Shown here piece after piece: positions 22,801 to 34,817 of a stretch of 64,000 bases of DNA (the first letter of the stretch is position 1; each line of letters begins with the position of its first letter). Source of the DNA: Silurus meridionalis (Eukaryota > Chordata > Actinopteri > Siluriformes > Siluridae); the NCBI RefSeq assembly GCF_014805685.1, contig NC_060909.1, positions 2,501,292 through 2,565,291 of the forward strand, written 5' to 3'. Below the pieces are notes generated by a model, which worked only from the letters and a program-made list of their open reading frames with translations, made no database searches and was not told where the DNA came from. The position numbers and the translations under genes are program-made.

Positions 22801-25800
22801 TAGCTCTGAGGAATACCAGCGGTAACAGATGAGGAATATTCTGTGAAGTTGGATCATGAGCAACTACCTCCCCTTATTCTAAGAGCAAATGAGGAAAGTG
22901 TGGGATGGGATGCTTAAAAAGCACAGAATTCTATGATCCAAGTCCACAAACTTTTGTTCGTATTGTGTATTTGTAAGCACAAAGCCCTGAGGTCTGCACA
23001 TTCGCCTTGTGCTGAATAAATGTGTTCCATTACACCTCTGATCGCTTAATACTGAGCAGGTTAGTAGTATATTTTTCTTTTGGTATGTGCTATAATGTAT
23101 ATAATGTATTATAACATTAAGCAGAGGCAGGAAGTAAAGGAAAGGAATGACTGAGTGGAAGAGAGGTACTACAGCCTCCATCACAGCTTTGCCCCCTTGT
23201 AGATGGATGAGACATTATCAGCCCTCACGCTCTCCCCTGGGTCCCGAAATGAATAATGGTCGGTGGTTTCGGCCGGTGCAAGAAGCATCGGTGTGATTAA
23301 ATAACTTCACTGTGCCACGGCACGAGAAAAGCCTCGCTAAGCTCCTTTTAATGGGGAGACGTGTTTGCCGAGTACCCCAAGTTCCGGCACCCGGGGTCAC
23401 GGTTTGCTCTCTGTTAGGGGAGCTGAGGTAGCAGAACATGACGTCTGAAAAATAGGCTGTTGTACATCAGGGCAAGATGGCAAGCAGAAAGAGAGGGGGC
23501 TCGAGGAGCAGCTCATCATTAAGCGAAACCGAGAAAGAAAAAGAAAAAAAAAAAGCCTGGCGTAATTGGCGATATTATAATGGCTATTATGCATGCTTAG
23601 AAAGTGAGGCGTGAGGAGAATGAGTGCTAATTTATCTTTCGGAAAACCTTTGGGAGTCCAAATAGTGCTTTGATGCACATACAGGCCACATGGTGGTTTT
23701 TTTTTTGCCTTTTTTCGACTTTTGTAATTCGGTTTGTTATATTTAACAGTGCGTGGCCTTTATTCCCAAATGGCTGTGACGGCCAGTCGACTCCTGCTGT
23801 TCGCTCTATTTGTAGCAGCTTTTGTTCTGTTGGACGTATTTGATTTATAGAAGATGAAGTTAGGTGTCTTTAAGGGTTTTTTTTTTTATGTTTTTATGTT
23901 TAAAATGATCTGTAGTATCTCGTCTCGTGTAAATAGGGCACACGATTTCGAAGATTCGACGTTTGGTAATTCTCAGGCTGCCGCGTGTCTATTTTAAGCG
24001 GCTCTTCTTTTTGTTTCGCTTTTTTTGCGGAGGAAAAGAAAGCTCATGTTTTGAAAGAGGCAAGCGCTTTGTTGCGGTTTACCTGTGTGAACTGCGCTCA
24101 TCTGCATCGCACTGATTTCCGCTCAAATCAAAGCCTCTCCTGTCTGGGTTTCGCCCACAGCGGCGGGGTTTAACACTCACACCGGCATTAACATCACGCA
24201 GAGCGTGCGTTTGTTCCTGATGCTTTTCTCTTGTAATAGGGGGTTTCTCCACCAACTTTAATGCTTTTCCATTTCTCTCTCTTTTTTTTTAATTTTTTTT
24301 ATTTTATTCCTGCTTTCTACAGAAGTCCTAAGAGGCCATGCATATTAATGTTTTCGTCGTTCTCGCTTTCACGTGATCATGACTTGGTTTTCTCGTTTTT
24401 TTATTTTTTTTTTACATTTTATTTTTAATATATTTTTTACTCATATAATATTATTTGATAACCAGCTAAAATGTCCCTTAGTTATTAATAGTTGATTGCC
24501 GGAACTATCGGCTATCAGCAAACATCCACTCAAAATGTTCCTCCAGTCCGCTGTCACTACGAGAGCGGCCTCTAGAGGGGATTCACTGACACCACGTGCT
24601 GTTTATTTTTACACGCGAGATTGCAAGCTGCACTGAGAGTGCTACATTACAGTGGAACCTCGGGTTACGAACGCCCCGGCATACGTATAATTCAGGTTAC
24701 GAATCGCAGTTCATCAAAATTTTTGCCCCTGGTTACGAACAAAATTTCGGGATATGAACGTTGCTCACCAAAAAATCACAGGCAAGTCGGTTCTTTTCTT
24801 ATCGCCACCCACGCTCTATCTACGTGTATCGGGATACGAACTTTTTAGGTTGCGAATAAAGTACCGGAACCAATTAAATTCGTAACCCGAGGTTCCACTG
24901 TATATTCATAATTTATTCATTGAATTGAATTTATTAATGAATATATTCATATTTACTTTCTTTAGCAAATTTTAATTATTAGTTAGATTCACCCAACCAA
25001 ATGCAGAAGTAAATGATTAGATTTTAATAGCAATAAATATAAAAAAGTAAATTCCCATTCTGATAGTAATAACACTCTTTTAATCGGCGATATCGCTTGA
25101 AAAGTAAAGCTCATTTATCTGCATGGAGCAGAACAAAATAATAAACTAATCTAGCATTAGGAGGCGTAATAAATAAATACATTTAAAATCATAATGATTT
25201 ATAATCATAATAATCTCCACAATAATACTAGGGTTCTAGAGGCAGCATCATCGCAGTATCATGGATGATCACATTTGCTTTTAATATGATCAGGGACTCA
25301 CTTAAACTAAAATAGCTCTCTCTCTGTCAGCGATTGCGGACTTACACAGTTGTCGCGGTTTTTACAGTAAAAGCGAATGCGATCATTCATGGCGCTGCCT
25401 CTAGAACATGCCGAATACACAGAAAAATTAACTACTGATGACGAGAAAACAACTCGAGTCGAGATCATGAGAGAAAACCAGAAAGAAAAAAAAATTATAA
25501 TGTATAGCCTCTTAGGACTTCCGTAGCTTTCTTTATGAATCCTGTATTTTCTCTGTATTTGCTTCTGTCGTCTCGTCATATTCGGATTTTTAGTAATTTT
25601 TTTATTTCCTGTCTCCCTCTCTCTCCCCGCCTCCCCCACCACTGATTCTTCCTGATTATGTTTTTGCAATTCAATTCACACTGACAGGTTTATGAACCAC
25701 ATGAAGCATCACTTGGAGCTGGAGAAGCAGAACAGTGAGAGCTGGGAAAGTCACACTACATGCCAGCACTGTTACCGGCAGTATTCCACGCCGTTCCAGC

Positions 25801-28254
25801 TGCAGTGCCACATAGAAAGCGCCCACAGCCCATACGAGTCCACCAGTACGCCGACACGAACCACCAGAGTCAGCCAATAGTCTTGATTTTCCACGGTGTG
25901 GTATTTGCAGAGATGTCGTTTCACCCTGTTCTGTTTGTATTCCGTTTCAGCTAATTGCAAGATTTGTGAACTGGCCTTTGAGACCGAACAAGTGCTGTTG
26001 GAACACATGAAGGACAATCACAAACCAGGAGAGATGCCGTACGGCTGTCAGGTACCTCTCATCTGCGCTGCAATGTTTCTCCCAGAATCAAATCCTGTTT
26101 GTCTCACCGCTACATTTCTGCTCACAGGTCTGCAACTACAGATCGTCGTTCTTCTCGGATGTAGAGAACCATTTCCGCAGCGTCCATGAAAACACTAAAG
26201 ACCTCCTCTGTCCGTTCTGCCTTAAAGTCCTGCGCAGTGCACACATGTACATGCAGCATTACATGAAACACCAGGTGTGGAAGCTTCGCGGTTTTCCATT
26301 TTATTAAATTGGCAGCATTTTGAACATGCAGGTCCAGTCTCTTACTGAGCCTGCTAGAAGTGTAGCAACAGTCTTTTATCGGTTTTTGAGACATGTTCCT
26401 TTTGTTTCTATGCAACAAACTCGGTAAAAGGCAATAATTGGAGCGAGGATGAGTGGAAGAAAGTTCTATGGAGTACAGATCTGTTGTTTGTGGCTCTAGA
26501 AAAGCTTGTGTAAGATGGAGATTAGATGAGATGTGATCAGACTCCTTCACCTCCACAATCACACATGGAGGTGGAAGCTTAATGGTTTGGGGTTGTTTTG
26601 GAGCACTGAACGTTGGAGACTTATTCCGGAAAATGAAAGGAATCCCGAACCAGCATGGCTCCCATTCCATCTTCAACTCACATCATGCAATTCCATCTAA
26701 CTGGAACCGCCTTCATCATATTACAAGGCGAGCCGAAACTACGTTATTTAGAGAGCAAACGATCGTCTGGAGTGATTTCTATCATGGAATGACCTGCTCA
26801 GTCACAAAACCTAAATCCTGTTGAACTGCTCTGGGATGAATTGATTGGGAATGATGAATTTGGCAAATTTTACAAGAGGCACGGCAGAGAATTTCAGCTG
26901 AATGTTTGAGAGATGCTGAGAGTGTGTAAAGCTGTTCTTCATGCTGATGGAGGATTTTTCAATGAGAATAAAATGGAACATCTGGACATGTGTGCACGTG
27001 TGTGTGTGTGTGTGTATGTAGGTATATAAATATCATATCAAATCTTCATGCTGTAACATTACCGACTGTGTCGCATAGAAACCAAAGGAACATGCATGTG
27101 TCTCTCAAAAACCATAAAAGACTCCTGGATTTTGTCTGCATAGAATCAGATAAAACATATGTGGATGAAAACGTGTAAATAATAATAAAGAGCTGACAAA
27201 CGAAGCAATCCGTCTCCCACAAAATTTAACACCTGCCTTTCTATCGTACTAATTTGCACACGTAATCAGCATCCGTGAGGCGACTTTCAGGCTCATCAAA
27301 CCGCACAGATTTGCATGGAGAGCACCCTGAGAGTATTTTTGTACTCCAAGGTAGAAAATCTTTTCTTTGTATATTCATTAAGGCGAGCGTGCAAACACAG
27401 ACAGGACGTTTTATTTTGCTCACGCGACCGACACGAATCCTCCGTAAACCCTGCTTGTAAATCGGCTGGGAAATCGGTCCGCCGTCGTCACGCGTTATGT
27501 TCAATCCGATGTTTCTAGGAGTCGGATTTGTAGGTCAGGCTCAGAGAGTTTAGGTGGTGGAAGCTCTCGTTTTCGTCTCTGGGTCCGGCGGCTCGAGGCT
27601 GCACACATCCGAAGTCAGCAAAATTGTGGAAGTCGCCCTGTTGGTTCTCTCTCAGAGCTTGGATTGATTCGGTTGTCTGTCGAACACCTTGGTGCAATAC
27701 ATAACCGTCTGACAGTGGAGCCTACTTTTTATTACCAGCCTTTAGAGGGTTTTTTCTGTCCTCCTTTAAAAAAGACAAAGCGGGAGAGAAAATACACATC
27801 GTCTCTCAAATCCAGGAAAAAATAAATATAGTTGTACCTCATCAGGTCACCAGGTTAAACGTGTTTTGTTTAATTGGATTTTTTTAATGCAAATGATTAT
27901 AGGTGTGAGTGAAAATGTGCTTATATTCCCAATTTGTGCTCCTTATTTTGCAGAAAAAAGGAATCCAGCGCTGTGGAAAGTGCAGGTTGAATTTTCTTAC
28001 CTACAAGGAAAAAGTGGAGCACAAAGCGCTTCATCATCGGACTTATAAAAAACCGAAAAGCCTTGAAGGTCTTCCTCCAGGAACAAAGGTTTGTGACACG
28101 TCACATTGCAATAATGATACAACAGAAGCCTGCGATAGGAATGTGAACCAGATTCGGATCTCTCAGGAACTTTTCTCATGGTGATTTGGGATGGTGGTGC
28201 TGCCGTTACCGAAATCAATCACAGTGCATAGCAGTTTGCATTTTTATTGTCTAT

Positions 28255-28312
<58 letters not shown>

Positions 28313-28549
28313 TATATACTAGGGGTGTAACTGTTTTTTTTTTTACAGTAACGGTACACAAAATTCACGATTTTGTACGTACTTTTACTATTTCATATCA
28401 ATTTCGGTATGTTAGGGGGAAGAAACGCAAATAAAATTGCTTGACTTTTTTAATTTTTTATTAACGTTGTGTATTGTTATAACCAATTGTGAACATCAAC
28501 AGTTTACATTTTTCTCAAACAATTGCAAATAAAATGCCTGCTTGGTTAA

Positions 28550-28608
<59 letters not shown>

Positions 28609-30206
28609 TAAATCAAATTAATGCAACCCACTTTTATTAAATTGATTAAATTGAGTAATTGATTAAATTGAGTAATTTATTAAATTGAGTAATTTATTAA
28701 ATTACTACTCCTACTCCTCCTTCCTTTAAAAAGCAGAAGCGTGTGGATGAAGGTCCGTAGTAAGGGCTGGTGGGAGCGGGTTGTATTGCTGGAATTTAGT
28801 CACCTGGAATGGAACCGAAACTTTCGCATGAGTTGCAGTTATCACACGTTTGTGTGGCCTGATGGAGGGATTTATGGCCCCACTAGAAAAGACAGTAAAA
28901 AAAATCCAATTCCCTTAATTATGCGCTTGTTTTATACAAACTGGGAAGCTGTGCCGTGTTTTGGCAAATCAATTCGGTGTTAACAAGAGCACAGTAAAAA
29001 AGGTTTGTGTATATCTTCTGCAGGTAATCGATTTAAAATGTTTACATGGCAGAATTTTGTTCAGTTTATAGAAATGTTTATCCCACTCCTCTCAAACCAA
29101 TTACAGTTTCATTTGTTTTGAGGCATTTTTATTCCAATTCTTTTTCTTTCGGCTTCTTCCTTTAGGGGGCGCCACAGTGGATCATCCATCTCCATACCCC
29201 TATGTTCTCTACATCTGCCTCTTTTAACACAACTACCTGCATGTCTTCCCTCACCACATCCATAAACCTCCTCTTTGGTCTTCCTTCTTCCTGGTGGCTC
29301 CATCCTCCAGCATTCTCCTACTGATATACCCCATGTCCCTCCCCTGCACATGTCCAAACCATCTCACCTCCCTCACTCTGTCTCCAAAACGTCCTACATC
29401 TGCTGTTCCTCTAATAAACTCGTTTTTAATCCTGTCCGTCGTCGTCACTCCCAACGAAAACCTCAACATCTTGCATTTTTATTCCAATTAAGGTGCTGAT
29501 TTGGAGTATTTTCATTCGGATTAGACCTATTAACACTGAGGCGGAGACTAAACTAGCTTGCGGTCCTGCATTTAATACATTCTTGAGGGAACTCTGGTTT
29601 GAACTGTGTTCCGCATGTAAAAAACGTTCGCTACAAAAGCATGCAGGGTTACACCCCTAATACACACTCACCAGCTGCTTTAATAGGAACGCCTTTATGT
29701 GAGATTATCCAATCGGCCAATGATATGACTGCGTGCATTAAATCACGCCGATAAACACGTCAATGTTCATATCAGACTTGTAAAACAAAGTGTGATCTAT
29801 GTGACTTTAAGCGAGACATGCTTGTTGGTACCAGATGGGCTGGTTTGAGTAATTCTTAAAGAGAAACTGGTAATCTCCTGGGATTTTACACACAGTCCCC
29901 AGACTCTACGCAGAATGTTGTGAGAAAGAAAACATGCATATGCAGGCTCTGGGTTGAGCTTATTGAAGAAAAAAAATATATATATATATTTCTTCGCACT
30001 TTTCTTCATGGCAGGTGTAAAGTACAAATGGCCCTGTTTTATTTTATTTGTTGTAATAGAACTGTTATGTGTCACAGGCTTGTATTGCCAAAGGATTTTC
30101 ACAGTTTATGATTTAACTATTATTTCTAACGTTATTTAATAAGCATACCCCAATATGTCGCATATTATTTATATATATAAAGTGTTATTCTACTTTTATT
30201 ATTATC

Positions 30207-30238
<32 letters not shown>

Positions 30239-33200
30239 ATTGTGTATGGAAGGAAAATTCCTAAAAGCACGGATCTGGGTTTATATATATATATATATAT
30301 ATGAAAAAAGGGGAAAAAATTAAATTTCCCAGTGAATTAACAGCTACAGCTTCATTTAACTTTTTATTAATTGTATTGTTACTGCTGTAATAAAAAAATA
30401 AAAATCCTTTCACTTTATTATTGTTTTTTTTCTCCCCAGGTGACAATTCGAGCTTCGCTCAGTGGAGGATCTACGATGTGTCCCTCCGCTCCTGGCAAGT
30501 CGTACGTCAACCTCGTCCCCACGAGCCCAGATACGGTCAAACCCACCACTCACAAGTCCTACTACAACGTAGGGAAGATGAAGACGAACCAGAGCAATAA
30601 GAACCGCACGTCTTTTCCCAACACCGAGCTCAAAGGACTGAAGTGAGTCCGTAGCTGCTTACAGACCTGCAGATATTTTTTTCAATATTAAAATTAGAAA
30701 ACATGCATAAATAATCTCTCTCTCCACAGGCTTCTACCAGGAGTGCACAAATGCATCGAGTGTCAAAATGAGGTTACAGAACCGTACAGTCATTACCCCA
30801 TATCACTAAAGTGTTTTGTATGCAAGTATCGGACGAGCTGCCAGAAGGCTTTCAGAAGACATCGGTTGAGGTAAAAACGGGACGTGTTCCAATTCCATTT
30901 CAAATCTATTAACGATTGATAGTGTCCAGATGATTCGTTATACTTTTCTTCTTAAGGTTTCACAGCAGCTCTTCGAAACTGCGACTGAACAAAGTGACCA
31001 GACCTCTGCGTGGTGTACGGTAAGTTTCAGTCTGGAAAGTAGGAAGGAAGGAGGGATGGATGGGGGAAAAAAAAGAAGGAATGAAGAAAGGAAAAGAAGG
31101 AGGGATGGAAAGCAAGAGAAGGTTGGGAGGAAGGAAAGATGGAGAAAATTAAGGACAGAAAGACAAAAGGCAGGCTCTAATGGAGGAATGGAAGGAAAAA
31201 ATTAAAAAAGAAAGAAGGAAAGAATCAAGGATGGAAGGAAGAAGAATGAAAGGAAATAAAGAAGGAAAACAAGGATTAGACCAAGTAATAAAAGAAGGAA
31301 GGAAATGAAGGAAGGAAAGAAAAATAATGGAAGTAAAGAAGGATGTAAGGAAGGAAAGAAAAATGAAGGAAGATTAGGAGAATGGATTAAAACTAAAGAA
31401 AGAAGGAAGGATGGATGGAAAGAAAGAAAGAGAGTGGAAGGAAGGAAAGAGAACGATGGAAGGAAGGAAAAAGCAAAGAATTGAAGCAAGGAAAGAAAGA
31501 ATGAAGGAAGTTAAAAAAAAGAATGATGGAAAGAAAAATTAAGGAAGATTAGGAGAATGGATTAAAACTAAACGAAGGATGGAAGGAAGGAAAGTGAGAA
31601 GGGTGGAAGGAAGGAAAGAGAACGATGGAGGGAAGAAAAGAAGCATAGAAGGAAAGAGGGAAAGGAAGGAAGAAAAGAGGGAAAGAAAAAAATAAAGGAG
31701 AAGGATTAAAAGAAAAGAAGGATGGAAGGATGGAAAGACAGAAGGATAGAAAGAAAAAAACAAACAGGCTTCTACTTGTCACATGTACATCACAATGAAA
31801 TTTTTTCCTCGTATATCCCAGTGCGCAGTGTAAACCATGTTACAGTGCATCATAATTCTGCAACAGCCCGGGTTAAGGGCCTCGCTCAGGGGCCCAACAG
31901 TGGCAGCTGGCCGGTGGTGGGACTTGAACCCCCGACCCTCTGAGCAGTAACTAGCTGAGGCTCTGGCACTAATCTGAATAACTTTAACACATTGGATTAG
32001 TTTGAATAGATGTGTCTTCCAGGAAGCAGATCATAGCCTCCATTCTCCTGGGTTGGTAGCTGTTCCATCATCTGGTTGAGCTGGAGGATGTAAACTGGCC
32101 ATGAATTAATTTCAGGAGGGGATTTGGAGAGAAAGGAGATGTGTTAACACAATAACGTTATCTACAAAGCCATTATAGCTTTATAATTTCAGCACACATT
32201 AGTTTTAGGATGTTCTCGTTTCACCGGGATTTCGATGAAGAAACCTGAATGAAGCTATAAATCTAAAGCTGGAATGGACCGCATGGGTGAAGTGGAGATC
32301 TTGCTTCAGCCTTCATTTTACACTTTACAGGAAGAGGTTCTTTAGCAAATATTAATAGCACACGCCAGTCATTCTGAAACCAGAGTTTGGCAGAAAACGG
32401 CCTAAAAAAAACACGCTCATGTGGTCACAATTCGTTGGCAGTATTTTGTGCTCGTCATGGAAAGAAAAAAAAAAAAGTGTAACGATGATGTGATTTCCAG
32501 GAGTCTGACTCTTGTCTGTTTGAACTGCGAGTTCCTGGCCGACGCATCTGACGCCAACCGGATGTGTGAGCACCTGATCAGCAGACCCAATCACAGCTGC
32601 CAGGTCATTTTAGAGACAGGTAATACTCAATCTTTCACACGCTTTCTGCGTTTATACAATTCTCCGCTCGGACCTTGTGTGATTCTCTTGTACGCTTTGC
32701 AGATGCGGATGTGACGGCGGAGAGGTGAGCAGCTCGGGGCTTCTGACGCCGTTTCGTGCCGACTTCATCAAGGCTTTAATTCACTTAGCAGTAATAATTC
32801 TAGCTATTCATTTTTTTTTTTTTTTTAACATTTAAATCCTCTAAGCCTTGATGCACTTTAGGGACTAAAGTATTAGGAGGCCTGGCTTTTCCAGCCATAC
32901 GTGGTTCTTCCTCAAACTGTCTCCACAAACTTGGACTCACACAATTGTATTCACTTAAATTAGGAGACCAAATTCTGGTACAGTAGTCCACAAACACAGC
33001 TCCATGAAGATATGGTCTGAAGTGGAAGATCTACTATAGAGCTCTAAACTCAATCCTGTTGAACAATGTGAACAGTGACTGCACTCCAGGACCTCCTCAC
33101 CTAAATCAGTTCCTGACATTACTAACACCCTCATGTCTCCAAACAAGCACAAATCTCCAAAAATCTACATCTTTCCAGAAGAATAGAGGTTCTTATAAGA

Positions 33201-33843
33201 GCAAATGGAGATTCAATGTGGCATGGGATGTTTAAAAAATAATAATACACAGTATAGTGTATTTGTCTTTGGAGACTCATATCGGATCGACGCAACTTTA
33301 CATGTAAATATTCAGTCAATCCAAGATTTTTTACTACATCAGGAATCTCCATAACTGAGGCAGATGCGATTCGTGTCCCGATCCATCGGCAAAGATAAGA
33401 TTCATTACAGATACATCTGAAGCAGCGTCCGATACGATACAATTCACCCCCGTTACGATGCTCTGCAATTCAATATACAACAAATCCTCAATTTATTAAA
33501 GTGACAGTAAAGACAGATGAAATTTCTCCAGACTTTTTTTCCTCTACTGTCTCACGATGCATCGTGATACAAATGTGCACTTCTTTTATTTTATTATTAT
33601 TTGAATTTTTTTATTTATTTATTTTACATGCTGTTTGAGACACACCTACTTCACACTCTTAGAGATCAGGCTTTTGAACGTGAAGTTTCTAACTAATTTT
33701 TAACTTCTCATATTGTACTCTTGTTAAAAATAATATTAATGACATAAAGCATTGTGATAAAATATATAATACTATAATATATAATCTAACAATATTTAAT
33801 AGTTACAATTTTTCTATCGTAGTAGGAATAAGTAGTAGGTCTA

Positions 33844-33894
<51 letters not shown>

Positions 33895-34758
33895 TGCTTT
33901 GAATCATTTGTACAGTGTCATTAAGCAGGGTTGGAGCTCAGGGGAAAAATCTGTCTCTGTATGTTGTGGATTTTATTTAGATTTCTCTTGATTGTAATTG
34001 ACCAGCTTCCTATTGTTGCTCAGGATTGTTAAACGTTACCTTCGAGGATTCTACCGTTCCATCACTCGGCTCTCAGCGGAGCTCCATGATGTATTGGGAG
34101 ACGGTGACACCAGACGTCTGGTGCTTTTGTTAAACGTACAGGGCAGAGCAGTAAGGGACAAAAATAGAGACACTGATTCACCTCTACTGATTGAGACGAA
34201 TGGGCCCTTTGTGATGAAATACGTGTGCAACTGGCAACCCGGTGACCCTGAGATTTCTCAGCGAACGCCATTCTTGTTGAAAAATCTGCGCTAATTTCAT
34301 TAGACTCATTTGCTAAGCGAAGCGCCGGAGAACGCGGTGTAAATTAGGAGCGCGCTCCGGCCTTAATTAACGCAAAGAGAAGAAAGGGATGTAACTGATG
34401 TGCAGCGGTGAGAAAAGTCCTCGAGAGTCACGGTGAAGTATTGCAGGCTCGAGGTGTAAGAAAACGCACACTGCTTCCTTTTTTTTTATCCCACAAAATC
34501 GTACGCTCCCCAGGAGAGTCTTTCAGGAATCCGCCAGAGAGCTATTGTTCTGTTCTTCGGAATCTTAAAATAGATGTGCGTTCTCCGATTTCTTTATACG
34601 CTTCATCTGTTCGCACTGTGAATGCTGAGTGGTTGGTTGCCATTAGCGATCTTTTAATTGGTGGTGCGGGCGTGGCTTATTTAATTAATTAACTTGAGAT
34701 CGATGTAATCAACTGTGAAATCAATTTTGTTTCATTTTTAAGTACTTGCTTTTAATTA

Positions 34759-34817
<59 letters not shown>

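Noticed and set aside
29797..30102. 101-codon minus-strand frame in a znf280d intron
   Set aside because: AT-rich, contains a microsatellite-derived Phe/Ile run, no homology recognised.
31202..31782. Minus-strand Ser/Phe/Pro-rich frames
   Set aside because: Translation of the complementary strand of the purine tract.
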